Source: Secundilactobacillus hailunensis
Lineage (GTDB): Bacteria > Bacillota > Bacilli > Lactobacillales > Lactobacillaceae
NCBI RefSeq assembly: GCF_005405185.1
Contig: NZ_BJDO01000002.1
Location: 57,651-121,650 of the forward strand
Reading direction: 5' to 3'
Length of the DNA stretch: 64,000 nt
Shown here: in pieces, positions 32,561 through 42,101 of the stretch
Layout of the letters: every line of letters begins with the position of its first letter
How positions within the stretch are numbered: the first letter of the stretch is position 1
Notes under the pieces: model-generated
Database searches by the model: none
Seen by the model: the letters and a program-made list of their open reading frames with translations, nothing else
Told to the model about the DNA's origin: nothing
Translations under genes and position numbers: made by a program

Positions 32561-33412
32561 ATGGCAATACTTATAGCTTTGATTCCCGCAATTTGTTGGG
32601 GGAGTATTGGATTAATTAGTGGTAAGCTGGGTGGTACTTCATACCAGCAGACCCTTGGAATGACGGTTGGGGCCTTACTTTTTGGGATTTTTAGTGTGTT
32701 TTATTTCCACCCGCATTTGACAAGTTTTGTTTGGTTAATCGGGATTGCTTCTGGGTTATTTTGGGCCGTTGGTCAATTCCAGCAATTTCAGTCGATGAAG
32801 GCCATCGGTATTTCGGTCACCGTACCCGTTTCAACTGGGATGCAATTAGTATGTACAACGTTGGCAGGTGTCCTTTTGTTCCATGAATGGACAACTACCA
32901 AAATGTTAGTTTTGGGAACCACAGCCATGATTGTTTTAATTATTGGGATCGTGTTCACTTCGCTACGAGACCGCGCCAACGTTTCTAGAGAAGGGTTCAA
33001 TGCTGGCGCTGGTGCTCGTGCGCTGATCTTCTCCACAATTGGATACACGTTATACACGGTCATTGTTAACTCATCCGGTGTAGACTCCAAAGCAGTTTTC
33101 CTGCCGCAATCAGTTGGTATGGTAATTGGGGCCTTGCTCTTTGCCGCCCGCAACAAGCCATTTGGGAAACCAATGGTTAAAAACATTGGGACTGGTTTAG
33201 TTTGGGGTGTTGGTAACTTCTTCATGTTTATGTCAATTCCAGCTGTTGGGTTAGCCATCAGTTACTCATTGGCACAAAGCGGGATCATCATCTCAACCTT
33301 TGGTAGCATCTTGCTCTTAGGCGAGAAAAAGACCGGTCGCGAAATGGTGTACATTACGATTGGTTCGATCTTAGTTATCGTCGGCAGTGTCATTTTAGGA
33401 ATGTTGAAATAG
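32561..33412 (+). CDS. GRP (glucose/ribose) family sugar uptake protein
   Basis: This 283-aa protein has ten predicted membrane helices and matches the GRP/DMT-type sugar porters (GlcU, RbsU) that take up glucose or ribose with protons: MAILIALIPAICWGSIGLISGKLGG at the start, FWAVGQFQQFQSMKAIGISVTVPVSTG in the middle. I use the ATG at 32561, 8 nt after GGAG; a GTG nine bases earlier overlaps that Shine-Dalgarno. A cre-like site in the leader suggests catabolite control. Glucose versus ribose specificity is not resolved. Confidence 0.88.
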   Translation: MAILIALIPAICWGSIGLISGKLGGTSYQQTLGMTVGALLFGIFSVFYFHPHLTSFVWLIGIASGLFWAVGQFQQFQSMKAIGISVTVPVSTGMQLVCTTLAGVLLFHEWTTTKMLVLGTTAMIVLIIGIVFTSLRDRANVSREGFNAGAGARALIFSTIGYTLYTVIVNSSGVDSKAVFLPQSVGMVIGALLFAARNKPFGKPMVKNIGTGLVWGVGNFFMFMSIPAVGLAISYSLAQSGIIISTFGSILLLGEKKTGREMVYITIGSILVIVGSVILGMLK

Positions 33413-33505
33413 TAAAATTTCAGTCAGGTTTCGGCATAGTCCATTTATTTTTACTGCTAAATAGTTTATAATAGAGTCATCAAAATAAAAGTGAGGTACA
33501 GTTAG

Positions 33506-34852
33506 ATGGCACACATTTCGTTTGATGTTTCAAAGCTCGATAAGTTTGTTCACGATAATGAACTTGGAGAAATGCAGGCGTTAGTTAACGCAGCGGATGA
33601 AGAACTCAGAACGGGTTCCGGCGCTGGCAGTGACTTTAGAGATTGGTTAACGTTGCCTAAGGACTACGACAAAGAAGAATTTGCGCGGATCAAGGCAGCT
33701 GCCAAGAAGATTCAATCAGATTCTAAAGTCTTAGTGGTTATTGGTATTGGCGGTTCATACTTAGGTGCCAAAATGGCAACTGATTTTCTGCATGAAACGT
33801 TCTATAACTACTTGCCAGATGACCAACGTGAAAATCCGCAGATCTTATTTGCCGGTAATTCACTGAGCCCATCGTACGTGCATGACTTAATTAAAGTGAT
33901 TGGTGACCGTGACTTTTCAGTGAACGTTATTTCTAAATCAGGAACAACCACTGAACCGTCAATTGCCTTCCGAATCTTTAAGGAATTGTTAGTTAAGAAG
34001 TATGGTGCAGATGGTGCTAAATCCCGGATTTACGCCACAACTGACAAGAAGCGCGGTGCTTTGAAGCAGGAAGCGGATGCTGCTGGATACGAAACCTTTG
34101 TTATTCCTGATGGCGTTGGTGGCCGTTACTCAGTCTTGACTGCTGTTGGTTTGTTACCAATTGCTGCTTCTGGCGCAGATATCGATCAATTAATGACCGG
34201 TGCTGCCGATGCGATGGATGCCTATACTGATCCTGATCTGACCAAGAACGAAGCTTATCAGTACGCTGCTTACCGGAACATTTTATACCGGAAGGGCTTC
34301 ACAACTGAACTCTTGGAAAACTACGAACCTAATATGCAGTACTTCGCCGAATGGTGGAAGCAATTAATGGGTGAATCAGAAGGGAAGAATGAAAAGGGAA
34401 TTTATCCTTCATCAGCTAACTTCTCCACTGATTTGCATTCATTGGGTCAATACATTCAAGAAGGCCTCCGTAACTTAATGGAAACCGTTGTCTTCATTGA
34501 CAAGCCAAACCATGATATTGATATTCCTAAGTCAGCTGAAAATCTTGATGGCTTGAAGTATCTTGAAGGCGAAACGATGCACTTTGCTAATACCAAGGCC
34601 TTTCAAGGTGTCACGTTAGCTCATACCGATGGGAATGTACCGAACATGGATATCCATATTCCTGATCAGTCAGCTTATACGTTAGGCTACTTGATCTACT
34701 TCTTTGAAGTTGCAGTTGCTATTTCAGGTTACTTAAACGGAATCAATCCATTCAACCAACCTGGTGTGGAAGCTTACAAGACCAACATGTTTGCTTTACT
34801 TGGCAAGCCTGGCTACGAAGAATTAGGTAAGAAGCTTAACAAGCGTCTTTAA
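33506..34852 (+). CDS. pgi: Glucose-6-phosphate isomerase
   Basis: Pgi interconverts glucose-6-phosphate and fructose-6-phosphate. The 448-aa protein has [14 protein letters not shown] (phosphate binding), [16 protein letters not shown], the [16 protein letters not shown] signature and QPGVEAYK near the C-terminus. A TATAAT at 33467-33472 and GTGAGG precede the ATG. A large branched hairpin follows the gene. Confidence 0.98.
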   Translation: MAHISFDVSKLDKFVHDNELGEMQALVNAADEELRTGSGAGSDFRDWLTLPKDYDKEEFARIKAAAKKIQSDSKVLVVIGIGGSYLGAKMATDFLHETFYNYLPDDQRENPQILFAGNSLSPSYVHDLIKVIGDRDFSVNVISKSGTTTEPSIAFRIFKELLVKKYGADGAKSRIYATTDKKRGALKQEADAAGYETFVIPDGVGGRYSVLTAVGLLPIAASGADIDQLMTGAADAMDAYTDPDLTKNEAYQYAAYRNILYRKGFTTELLENYEPNMQYFAEWWKQLMGESEGKNEKGIYPSSANFSTDLHSLGQYIQEGLRNLMETVVFIDKPNHDIDIPKSAENLDGLKYLEGETMHFANTKAFQGVTLAHTDGNVPNMDIHIPDQSAYTLGYLIYFFEVAVAISGYLNGINPFNQPGVEAYKTNMFALLGKPGYEELGKKLNKRL

Positions 34853-34883
34853 TTCAACGTTGATAATTAAGCATTAAAAAAAT

Positions 34884-34970
34884 AAGTACGCTTCGAAAAG
34901 CAAAAACCGTCTTTGCGGTTAACGAAATGGGTAGTATCACCATTTTCAATGCTTTTCGGGGCGTACTTTT
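34884..34970. terminator. Branched hairpin structure after pgi
   Basis: An outer 19-bp stem with two mismatches (34884-34902 with 34950-34968) encloses two smaller hairpins: AACCG/CGGTT (34905-34909, 34916-34920) and GAAATGG/CCATTTTC (34924-34930, 34940-34947). TTTATTT follows. It probably terminates pgi but is far more elaborate than a normal intrinsic terminator. Confidence 0.7.
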
Positions 34971-34991
34971 ATTTAGATGAGATTAGATCCA

Positions 34992-35034
34992 TAAAAAAAG
35001 CCCTTAAACACTGACATAACAGCATTTAAGAGCT
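34992..35034 (-). terminator. Terminator of tRNA-Glu
   Basis: On the minus strand AGCTCTTAAATGCT pairs with AGTGTTTAAGGGCT (few mismatches), followed by TTTTTTTAT. Confidence 0.8.
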
Positions 35035-35061
35035 TACTCATTCTACCAGATTGTTTCAAAA

Positions 35062-35134
35062 TCACCCGCACGGGGATCGAACCCGTAACTCCGCCTTGAG
35101 AGGGCGATGTCTTAACCAATTTGACCAGCGGGCA
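35062..35134 (-). tRNA. tRNA-Glu (anticodon CTC)
   Basis: Cloverleaf on the minus strand: acceptor TGCCCGC/GCGGGTG (two G-T pairs at the end), D arm GTC/GAC, anticodon arm CGCC-CTCTCAA-GGCG, T arm ACGGG-TTCGATC-CCCGT, discriminator A. C34 makes it specific for GAG codons. CCA is not encoded. Confidence 0.9.
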
Positions 35135-35179
35135 ATGGTTATGAATCTGACCTATTTAAATGGCTTAACACAATATACT

Positions 35180-35208
35180 AATTTACACGATTTCACGTTA
35201 AAAGTCAA
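35180..35208 (-). promoter_or_regulatory. tRNA-Glu promoter
   Basis: TTGACT (35208-35203) and TAAATT (35185-35180), 17-bp spacer, 46 bp before the tRNA. Confidence 0.65.
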
Positions 35209-35276
35209 TATATCTGATTGAATATTCGTTAGTCTGCGTTAATCATGCATTTTCTCCGTAATTTTTCCAATTCTTA

Positions 35277-35305
35277 TTGACAATATTTTTAAAAACCGTT
35301 AAACT
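35277..35305 (+). promoter_or_regulatory. tRNA-Gln promoter
   Basis: TTGACA (35277-35282) and TAAACT (35300-35305), 17-bp spacer, 22 bp before the tRNA. Confidence 0.7.
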
Positions 35306-35326
35306 ATTATCTTGTCAGATACTTAT

Positions 35327-35398
35327 TGGGTATTCGCCAAATGGTAAGGCAACGGACTCTGAATCCGTAAGTTACTGGTTCGAGCCCAGTATACCCAA
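35327..35398 (+). tRNA. tRNA-Gln (anticodon CTG)
   Basis: Cloverleaf: acceptor TGGGTAT/ATACCCA, D arm GCC/GGC, anticodon arm CGGA-CTCTGAA-TCCG, T arm ACTGG-TTCGAGC-CCAGT, discriminator A. C34 reads CAG codons only. CCA is not encoded. Confidence 0.92.
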
Positions 35399-35409
35399 TC
35401 TTATTCATT

Positions 35410-35452
35410 CCGTTATTGTTGGTTTTAATTAATCAATGATAGCGGTTTTTTG
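35410..35452 (+). terminator. tRNA-Gln terminator
   Basis: CCGTTATTGTTGGTT pairs with AATCAATGATAGCGG (few mismatches), followed by TTTTTTG. Confidence 0.85.
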
Positions 35453-35619
35453 TTTTCTAGATAGTAAAATTGAATTGGTTGAATGCCAGCCCATTTTGGA
35501 AATAGTCAATGAACCAATGATTAGTTAATTTTTTATGTTTTTTAGCTCGTGAATGACGATTTCTACTGATAATTTGCTAGTATAGTTTAAATAGCTTTTT
35601 GGTAAATGGAGGTTTTTTT

Positions 35620-36126
35620 GTGGTTTTTACTTGGGGCATTATTATTATTTTAGCGCTCGGTTTGATTTCAGGGTATCGCAGAGGCTTCGTGTCCGTTTTA
35701 ATGTCGCTGATTGCTTACATTGTCGCGTGGATCGTTGCCGCTATCTTTAGTCAGACGCTGGCACAGTTTCTGTTCCACACGTTTACCTCTGTTAATACAG
35801 CAGTGCCGATGCCAAGAATGCTGTCAGGAATCGTGTTCACGGTGCTGTTTGGTCTTACGTATTCAGTGGTTCGCCATTTGGGTCGGGATTTGAATCTAAT
35901 TACCCGACTACCAGTAATTCATACCGTTAATGCCTTAGCTGGAGCTGCCATCAACTTTATCGTACGATACCTGTTACTATTTTTAGTTTTGAACATTTTG
36001 CTGCTGTTTCCTAACCAATGGATTCAGACGCAGTATCAGACCTCACCAGTCGCGCAAAAGATTGTTAAACAAACACCGGTGATGTCAAAAGAGCTGATCA
36101 GATCTTGGCAACAGCATAATAATTAA
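35620..36126 (+). CDS. CvpA family membrane protein
   Basis: The 168-aa protein has four hydrophobic helices and the CvpA-family start GLISGYRRGFVSVLMSLIAYIVAW. CvpA proteins are linked to purine metabolism, colicin V production and envelope functions, but their biochemical role is unknown. I start it at the GTG at 35620, 7 nt after GGAGG; an earlier TTG at 35599 overlaps that site and would add seven residues. It is followed after 29 bp by a small membrane protein gene. Confidence 0.85.
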   Translation: MVFTWGIIIILALGLISGYRRGFVSVLMSLIAYIVAWIVAAIFSQTLAQFLFHTFTSVNTAVPMPRMLSGIVFTVLFGLTYSVVRHLGRDLNLITRLPVIHTVNALAGAAINFIVRYLLLFLVLNILLLFPNQWIQTQYQTSPVAQKIVKQTPVMSKELIRSWQQHNN

Positions 36127-36155
36127 ATGATTTATCGAGAAAGGAAGAATGTCAA

Positions 36156-36362
36156 ATGATGACAATGATCGTGTTAGGCCTCATTATCTTTTTTGGTTTA
36201 CGAATTTTCCTCGGGCTTTTCGGATGGCTTTTTCGTATTTTGGGAATCCTGATTGTCGGTGGCCTGATCGTTGCTTTTGCGTCTTCTTTTATTGGCATTT
36301 TTGCGATTGTGGTCGTGGTACTGCTGGGAAGTTGGCTGTTCGGCGCTTTCTCAAATAATTAA
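36156..36362 (+). CDS. Small hydrophobic membrane protein, 68 aa
   Basis: Two hydrophobic stretches (about residues 4-42 and 46-63) cover almost the entire 68-aa sequence (MMTMIVLGLIIFFGLRIFLG start, SWLFGAFSNN end). AAAGGAAG precedes the ATG and a strong terminator follows, so it forms a unit with the CvpA-family gene. An overlapping frame at 36149 encodes a Cys/Arg-rich artefact and is not a gene. No function is recognised. Confidence 0.7.
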   Translation: MMTMIVLGLIIFFGLRIFLGLFGWLFRILGILIVGGLIVAFASSFIGIFAIVVVVLLGSWLFGAFSNN

Positions 36363-36371
36363 TGAAATTAC

Positions 36372-36416
36372 AAAATCCCATGATTAGCCGTTTGCGACTG
36401 ATCATGGGATTTTTTG
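36372..36416. terminator. Terminator after cvpA unit
   Basis: AATCCCATGATTAGCCG pairs with CGACTGATCATGGGATT with two mismatches, followed by TTTTTG; convergent genes on both sides. Confidence 0.9.
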
Positions 36417-36423
36417 TATGGCG

Positions 36424-36753
36424 CTATTCAAAAGAAAGGTCTAACAGGTACAGATTTTGCTGTTTTAAATGACTGGTGGTGACCCAGACTTCACGGTAAT
36501 CAGGTTTAGATTGGGTGGTCAGCTCATAGAAATGATTGAGCAGATCGCCATATTCACCAACGAAGGAGTCCGCTAGTAAGTTCACGCTTAAGCGGTCACT
36601 AGGAAAATAAATTTCAGGATTAGAGACCTTTACACTGTCAGGAATACCGACCGTGACAGAATTAGCGTACTCCCGTGGCTTAAAAATCACCCGGTCTGGA
36701 TGTCGCTGGACAAAGGTAAGGACGTTATAGATTGAATCAGAATTACTTGCCAA
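36424..36753 (-). CDS. Conserved hypothetical protein, 109 aa
   Basis: A soluble 109-aa protein with mixed composition (MASNSDSIYNVLTFVQRHPD start, LKQQNLYLLDLSFE end), predicted alpha/beta. The start is TTG with AGAGG about 10 nt upstream. A nearby ATG in another frame gives only five codons. I do not recognise a family or context. Confidence 0.6.
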   Translation of the reverse strand: MASNSDSIYNVLTFVQRHPDRVIFKPREYANSVTVGIPDSVKVSNPEIYFPSDRLSVNLLADSFVGEYGDLLNHFYELTTQSKPDYREVWVTTSHLKQQNLYLLDLSFE

Positions 36754-36859
36754 GGAACATTAACCTCTTTCCTTTTTCATGCATTAACGTGTATTGACAT
36801 TGTAGCAGATGAGGCTTACTTGTCGCAAGACTTAGGGAGCGGTGGCGAGTGAGAGACGC

Positions 36860-36888
36860 TTGACACCCCTGCGGAATCAGCATACAAT
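36860..36888 (+). promoter_or_regulatory. ilvE promoter
   Basis: TTGACA (36860-36865) and TACAAT (36883-36888) with a 17-bp spacer. The ~59-nt leader shows no T-box. Confidence 0.8.
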
Positions 36889-36953
36889 CTATTAAAAATC
36901 AATGAAAGCTACTACGGTTTTCTAATGTAAATATCTGATAAGGAGTGGTTCAA

Positions 36954-37991
36954 TTGACAAAAGCACCAGCACCTTCTGAAATTGATTGGCAAAACTTAGG
37001 CTTTAATTATATGGATTTACCCTATCGTTTCTTAGCCCACTACAAAGATGGCCAATGGGACGATGGTCAGCTGACTGAGGATGCCACGTTACATATCAGT
37101 GAGGGGTCAACCGCACTGCATTATGGTCAGGCTGATTTTGAAGGTCTGAAAGCTTACCGGACTAAAAACGGCGACATTCAATTGTTCCGCCCAGACCGGA
37201 ATGCTGCCCGGATGCAAAAGAGCTGTGAACGGTTATTAATGCCGCCATTTCCCACCGATAAATTTTTGGCAGCCGTTAAGTCAGTTGTTAAATCCAACGC
37301 CGACTATGTCCCACCGTATGGCACTGGCGGCACCCTTTATTTGCGGCCGTTGATGATTGGGGTTGGTGAAAACATTGGGGTTCATCCCGCACCAGAATAC
37401 CTATTTACGATCTTTGCCATGCCCGTTGGTGCTTATTATAAGGGTGGCGTGAAGCCCACCAACTTTACGACGTCGTATTACGACCGGGCAGCGCCTCACG
37501 GTACCGGTCAGAGTAAGGTCGGCGGTAACTACGGCGGCAGTTTACTGCCCGGTAGCGAAGCTCATAAGGCCGGCTATTCAGATGTGATTTATCTTGATCC
37601 AGCAACCCATACCAAGATTGAAGAAGCTGGGTCAGCAAACTTCTTTGGTGTCACTAAGAACAACGAGTTTGTAACGCCGAAGTCCAATTCGATTCTACCA
37701 AGTATTACTAAGTATTCGTTACTGTACCTAGCAGAACACAACCTGGGGATGAAAGCCATCGAGGGCGACGTCTTTATTAACGATCTCGACCGCTTTGTTG
37801 AAGCTGGTGCGATGGGGACTGCCGCGGTGATTGCGCCGATTGGCGGTATCGAATATCAAGATCAGCTGCACGTCTTCTACAGTGAAACTGAGGTTGGCCC
37901 CGTGACGCAGAAACTGTATGACACGTTGACCGGGATTCAATTTGGTGACGTTAAAGCACCTGAAGGTTGGATTCAAAAAGTCGAAGTTTAA
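36954..37991 (+). CDS. ilvE: Branched-chain amino acid aminotransferase
   Basis: This fold-type IV PLP enzyme interconverts Leu, Ile and Val with their 2-oxo acids using 2-oxoglutarate/glutamate. The 345-aa protein has HYGQADFEGLKAYR near the N-terminus, the PLP Lys in QSKVGGNYGGSLLPG, and EEAGSANFFGV. I start it at the TTG at 36954, 8 nt after AAGGAG; a GTG nine bases earlier overlaps that site. It is a single-gene unit with a strong promoter and no biosynthetic ilv/leu genes around, consistent with a catabolic or flavour-forming role. Confidence 0.95.
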   Translation: MTKAPAPSEIDWQNLGFNYMDLPYRFLAHYKDGQWDDGQLTEDATLHISEGSTALHYGQADFEGLKAYRTKNGDIQLFRPDRNAARMQKSCERLLMPPFPTDKFLAAVKSVVKSNADYVPPYGTGGTLYLRPLMIGVGENIGVHPAPEYLFTIFAMPVGAYYKGGVKPTNFTTSYYDRAAPHGTGQSKVGGNYGGSLLPGSEAHKAGYSDVIYLDPATHTKIEEAGSANFFGVTKNNEFVTPKSNSILPSITKYSLLYLAEHNLGMKAIEGDVFINDLDRFVEAGAMGTAAVIAPIGGIEYQDQLHVFYSETEVGPVTQKLYDTLTGIQFGDVKAPEGWIQKVEV

Positions 37992-38017
37992 GTTTAGAAA
38001 TTTAACAGATTGGTAAA

Positions 38018-38064
38018 GATAAGGCCAGTTAGCTCTCTGAGACTTGGGGAAGCTGCTGGCCTTA
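38018..38064 (+). terminator. Hairpin after ilvE
   Basis: AAGGCCAG pairs with CTGGCCTT, with an inner AGCT/AGCT pair and a long loop; the T tract is weak (ATGCTATTCT). Confidence 0.5.
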
Positions 38065-38105
38065 TGCTATTCTAGGGAAAAAGAACGTAAGGGAGTTTTG
38101 AAGTC

Positions 38106-39140
38106 ATGTATGAAAAAACGGTTGCAGCAATCACAGATCTCGTGAACGATGGCACGGTACCGGGCGTGAGCTATGCCTTTATTGATGGTTCTCAGGTCCG
38201 TAGAGGCTTGTATGGAGCGGAAGCCTTACTGCCTAGCTACGAGCCGTTAAAAGCCAATCAGCTCTACGATGTGGCCTCTCTAACGAAGGTGGTCGGCACC
38301 GTTAACGTCATTATGCAGTTGATCACTGCAGGTAAGCTGGCACTGACTGATCGCGTTTGCGATTATCTGCCGCAGTGGCAGGATAATCGGGTTACCGTTC
38401 GGCATTTGATCACCCATACTTCGGGGATCACCGGCTACATTCCCCACCGTAATAAACTTACGGCGGTGGAGTTACACACGGCGCTGCTGGGACTGCACGT
38501 GGGTGAGAACTTTGAACGCAAAATGGTGTATTCCGACATCAACTTTATTTTTCTGGGCTGGATTGCAGAGACCATTTTAGGAAAGCCGATTCAAACCCTC
38601 ATTACCGAAATGGTCTTGCAGCCGTTAGGGATGAATGAGAGTACCTTTCAACCAACTGATTCAACGCGTTGCGTGCCCACCGAATGGTCAGCGACCCGTG
38701 GCCTGATTCGCGGTGCCGTTCATGATCCGAAAGCGTTTGTTTTAAAGGCTCACTGCGGTTCGGCCGGGTTATTTAGCACGTTAAATGATCTGGTAACCTT
38801 TGAACAGGCAATGTTGTCGGACAGCGACCTGCCCATGACGCAGCAGCAAAAGGCCACGTTATTAGCTGATCAAACACCGCTGCATCATCAAGGGCGGTCG
38901 TTTGGCTGGGCTTTGCTGCAGGTGAAGGGGCCAACGCCGCACCTGTGCATCTGGCACAGCGGCTACACGGGGACTTGTTTAGTGCTGGATCTGCAAACCC
39001 AGCAGGGAATGGTCTTTTTATCTAACCGAGTGCATCCCACAGCACCTAACGAAGCGTTTTTAGCCCGGAGAAACGCGATCATTGACGTTTATTTGGCTGA
39101 GAAGGCGAGTTACGTGTCAGCTGAAGTTAAAGCAGATTAA
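38106..39140 (+). CDS. Beta-lactamase-fold serine hydrolase
   Basis: The 344-aa protein is of the class C beta-lactamase/EstB/LACTB family. It carries the SLTK motif (Ser58, Lys61), the YSD motif (Tyr142) and an HSGYTG segment standing for the third motif near residue 292. There is no signal peptide, so it probably acts in the cytoplasm as an esterase or peptidase rather than as a lactamase. GGGAG precedes the ATG. The substrate is unknown. Confidence 0.85.
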   Translation: MYEKTVAAITDLVNDGTVPGVSYAFIDGSQVRRGLYGAEALLPSYEPLKANQLYDVASLTKVVGTVNVIMQLITAGKLALTDRVCDYLPQWQDNRVTVRHLITHTSGITGYIPHRNKLTAVELHTALLGLHVGENFERKMVYSDINFIFLGWIAETILGKPIQTLITEMVLQPLGMNESTFQPTDSTRCVPTEWSATRGLIRGAVHDPKAFVLKAHCGSAGLFSTLNDLVTFEQAMLSDSDLPMTQQQKATLLADQTPLHHQGRSFGWALLQVKGPTPHLCIWHSGYTGTCLVLDLQTQQGMVFLSNRVHPTAPNEAFLARRNAIIDVYLAEKASYVSAEVKAD

Positions 39141-39151
39141 CCAATGGCAAT

Positions 39152-39204
39152 AAAAAACATCCTGTCTTATCAGCTATGATGACTGATAGGACAGGATGCT
39201 TTTA
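39152..39204. terminator. Terminator between serine hydrolase and gatD
   Basis: AACATCCTGTCTTATCAG pairs with CTGATAGGACAGGATG (one mismatch), with A and T tracts for both directions. Confidence 0.9.
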
Positions 39205-39219
39205 GTTTCTTAGTATTGA

Positions 39220-39924
39220 TTAAAAAGTTGCTGGAACCGGTAGCGCTTCTTGTTCAGCAAAATCAGCATCGGGATAGCTGCGTTTGAGAGCAGCGACCAA
39301 TAACCGTTTAGCTAAATTACCGTTGCGGGTCAAAATTGGGCCGTGGAAGTAAGAGCAGTAGACGTTCTTATAGATTGCACCTTCAGTGCCATCTTCGCCG
39401 TTGTTACCCTTACCTTGTACCACGTTACCCAGCGGACTTTCACCCTTACCTAAGAAGGTTCGGCCCTGGTGGTTTTCAAACCCATGATAAGTTTCACCGT
39501 TATCGGCATTTTTGATTACAATGTCACCGATAAACCGGTGATTATCCTGTGACAGGGTGTAGTGGTCAAGGGCGCCGATACCAGGGATCTTATCGCCCTT
39601 GGCATCCACGTAGTAGTGGCCTAAAAGCTGAAAACCACCGCAAATGGCAAGGACTGGACCACCATCTTCAATAAAGTCGGTGAGTTCTTTTTTCTTGGTT
39701 TGAATATCTTTTGAGACGATGACTTGTTCAAAGTCTTGACCACCGCCAAAGAAAGCCAGGTCATAATCGGCAGCTTTGAAGTCTTGGTCCAGACTAACCA
39801 CCTTGACGTTTAACTTAACGTCCATCTGTTTAGCGTAGTAGTTCAATGCGAGGATGTTACCAACGTCCCCGTAAGTATTCATCAGGTCGCCATAAAGGTG
39901 AGCCACGTTTAATTCGTAGGTCAT
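39220..39924 (-). CDS. gatD: Lipid II isoglutaminyl synthase, glutamine amidotransferase subunit GatD
   Basis: GatD releases ammonia from glutamine for MurT, which amidates the D-Glu of lipid II. The 234-aa class I-type amidotransferase has FFGGGQD (58-64), the nucleophile Cys95 in [15 protein letters not shown] and the His motif YFHGPIL. It overlaps murT by 4 bp, the normal arrangement. Amidation is needed for efficient cross-linking in lactobacilli and relatives. Confidence 0.95.
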   Translation of the reverse strand: MTYELNVAHLYGDLMNTYGDVGNILALNYYAKQMDVKLNVKVVSLDQDFKAADYDLAFFGGGQDFEQVIVSKDIQTKKKELTDFIEDGGPVLAICGGFQLLGHYYVDAKGDKIPGIGALDHYTLSQDNHRFIGDIVIKNADNGETYHGFENHQGRTFLGKGESPLGNVVQGKGNNGEDGTEGAIYKNVYCSYFHGPILTRNGNLAKRLLVAALKRSYPDADFAEQEALPVPATF

Positions 39925-41270
39925 GCGCCCATTCCCTCCTTGATATAGCCCTGATCGGCTAATAATTTACGTAATTGTAACACAGCCGTGTAGGTTGCCA
40001 AAACATAAACGTGCTCGGTTGGCAAAGTCTTAATCTTTTCGACGACATCTTTGAGTTCTGGCACCACCGCGTGCTTATCATCTGGGACACCAGCGACTTT
40101 TAAACGGAAGGTGATGTCTTTATAGCGTTCACCACCGGTAATGTAGGCCGGAATGTTTAACGCTGGCAGTTTTTCAAAGTTACCGTCCCAGATCCAGCTG
40201 GTATCGATCCCATCCGCGTAGTTGGCGTTAAGCAGCCCCACAAATGAAAACGGCTTGCTGTCGGTAGCAATCATATCGAGGACCTGGTTTAAGCCAACCG
40301 GGTTCTTGACTAAGATCAAGGTGACCTGTTTACCATCTAGGTTGATCACTTCTTGGCGGCCAAAGACCTTCTTATCTTCGCTAAAGGCCGTGTCAATCTG
40401 TTCTGGTGTGACGCCTAGAAAACGACCAACGGCATAGGCAGCCAGAGCGTTATAGATGTTATACAGCCCACCAATTTCAATCTTCATGGTGTGGCCGTCA
40501 ACTTCAAATTCTGAGCTAGTAGGGGTCAGGTTAGAGATCTGGGTAATCGCGTATTTTAATTCTGGACGTTCAAAGCCGCAGTTGGGGCAGAAGTACTTCC
40601 CTAGATTGCTATAAGTGAGGTAGCGGTAGTGCAAAATATGCTGACAGTTAGGACATAAAACGCCATCGGTATTTGGTTTAGCTTTAATATCTTTTTCGTC
40701 TTGCTGTTTGAATCCGTAATAAATGATCGGGTTCGGCAGGTTCTTGGAATGAAAAATCGGCGCGTCACCGTTAGCGATAATGGTGGCTTCCGGTGCCAGT
40801 GCCACCCCGTCAATAATTTTTTGATAGGTGGTGTAGATCTCACCGTAACGGTCCATTTGATCCCGGAAGATATTGGTGAAGACGAAAGCCTTTGGTTTGA
40901 TATACTGGGTTACTTTGATAACGTTGGCTTCATCGACTTCCAGCACGGCAATCGGCCGGTCACCCTTCACTTTGGGTGCCCGCAGGAAAGTGGTCACGAT
41001 GCCTTGCTCCATGTTGGAACCGGTGGGGTTGGTTAAAATGTGACTGTATTTTTGGTTCAAAACGCGCACGGTCAGCGCAGTCGTCAAGGTTTTACCATTG
41101 GTACCGGTAATGACGATGACGTCGTAGTTTTGTCCCAGATGTTTTAAGATCTCTGGGTCGATTTTAGTTGTGATTTTGCCAGGCAGTGAACTGCCGCCCT
41201 TCATAAACGTGTGCAGAAACCAGTATGAGGATCTGCCAGCGAAGGTAGCTACGGTACTTCGTAAAGTCAT
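39921..41270 (-). CDS. murT: Lipid II isoglutaminyl synthase, Mur ligase subunit MurT
   Basis: MurT is the ATP-dependent ligase half of the MurT/GatD complex on the inner membrane face. The 449-aa protein shows the Mur ligase P-loop [12 protein letters not shown], a four-Cys zinc-ribbon insert (CPNCQ...CPNCG), and the C-terminal DUF1727 domain. I use the ATG at 41270 behind AAGGAG; an upstream in-frame start would add ten residues and include the Shine-Dalgarno. An extended -10 (TGGTAAAAT) lies about 85 bp upstream on the minus strand. Confidence 0.95.
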   Translation of the reverse strand: MTLRSTVATFAGRSSYWFLHTFMKGGSSLPGKITTKIDPEILKHLGQNYDVIVITGTNGKTLTTALTVRVLNQKYSHILTNPTGSNMEQGIVTTFLRAPKVKGDRPIAVLEVDEANVIKVTQYIKPKAFVFTNIFRDQMDRYGEIYTTYQKIIDGVALAPEATIIANGDAPIFHSKNLPNPIIYYGFKQQDEKDIKAKPNTDGVLCPNCQHILHYRYLTYSNLGKYFCPNCGFERPELKYAITQISNLTPTSSEFEVDGHTMKIEIGGLYNIYNALAAYAVGRFLGVTPEQIDTAFSEDKKVFGRQEVINLDGKQVTLILVKNPVGLNQVLDMIATDSKPFSFVGLLNANYADGIDTSWIWDGNFEKLPALNIPAYITGGERYKDITFRLKVAGVPDDKHAVVPELKDVVEKIKTLPTEHVYVLATYTAVLQLRKLLADQGYIKEGMGA

Positions 41271-41498
41271 TATTTTTTCTCCTTGTCCTGCTGCACCCAA
41301 TTCAGTAACAGCCGAAACGATTTATTTCGATTTAACTAAGCATATATTTTACCATGTTTCGCCTAAATAAGCGGTGAACTAGGGCTGATTTAATCAAAAA
41401 AGCGATTTCACTGGTGAATATCGTTGCCGGAGGGTGAATTTTAACGCCAAATCCGCTATAATAGATGAGAAATTTGCGAAGAGTGGGGAATGAGACCT

Positions 41499-42086
41499 TT
41501 GGCACAATTATTTTTTAAGTACGGGGCAATGAACAGCGGTAAAACCATTGAAATTTTGAAAGTGGCTCATAATTATGAGGAGCAAAATAAGCCGGTGATC
41601 ATTATGACCAGCGGTAGAGACAGCCGTGACGGTGTCGGCATGGTTGCCAGCCGAATCGGGCTGAAACGCAAAGCCGTTCCAATCTTTCATGATGACGACA
41701 TTTTTGAAATGGTCAAGAAGATCAACGCCAAAGCCAATTGTGTGCTGATCGACGAAGCTCAATTTTTGACTAAGGCACACGTGTTTGAATTAGCCAAGAT
41801 CGTGGATGAACTGAAGATCCCCGTGATGGCATTTGGCCTGAAAAACGACTTTAAAAACGAGCTGTTTGAAGGGTCGAAATACCTCTTGTTATATGCTGAC
41901 AAGCTTGAAGAAATGAAGACCATTTGCTGGTTTTGTGCTAAAAAGGCCACGATGAACTTACGCTTTCACGATAATAAACCGGTTTACGAAGGCGAGCAGA
42001 TTCAGATTGGCGGCAACGAGTCATATTATCCCGTCTGCAGAAAACACTACTATAATCCACCAATGGATATGCTAGGCGAAGAATAG
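41499..42086 (+). CDS. tdk: Thymidine kinase
   Basis: Tdk phosphorylates thymidine to dTMP (salvage). The 195-aa type II kinase has the P-loop [15 protein letters not shown], the lasso/substrate region, and a zinc site made by CWFC and a C-terminal CRKHY. The start is TTG at 41499, giving the family start [15 protein letters not shown] with GTGGGGA 9 nt upstream; the ATG nine bases earlier abuts the Shine-Dalgarno. It leads a four-gene unit with prfA, prmC and the Sua5 gene, a conserved Firmicutes order. Confidence 0.96.
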   Translation: MAQLFFKYGAMNSGKTIEILKVAHNYEEQNKPVIIMTSGRDSRDGVGMVASRIGLKRKAVPIFHDDDIFEMVKKINAKANCVLIDEAQFLTKAHVFELAKIVDELKIPVMAFGLKNDFKNELFEGSKYLLLYADKLEEMKTICWFCAKKATMNLRFHDNKPVYEGEQIQIGGNESYYPVCRKHYYNPPMDMLGEE

Positions 42087-42101
42087 GAGAGTTATATAAA
42101 A

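Noticed and set aside
36149..36358. 69-residue frame overlapping the small membrane protein gene
   Set aside because: Its ATG is only a few bases after the Shine-Dalgarno, its composition is erratic (Cys/Arg-rich), and the overlapping frame is a coherent hydrophobic protein with better spacing.
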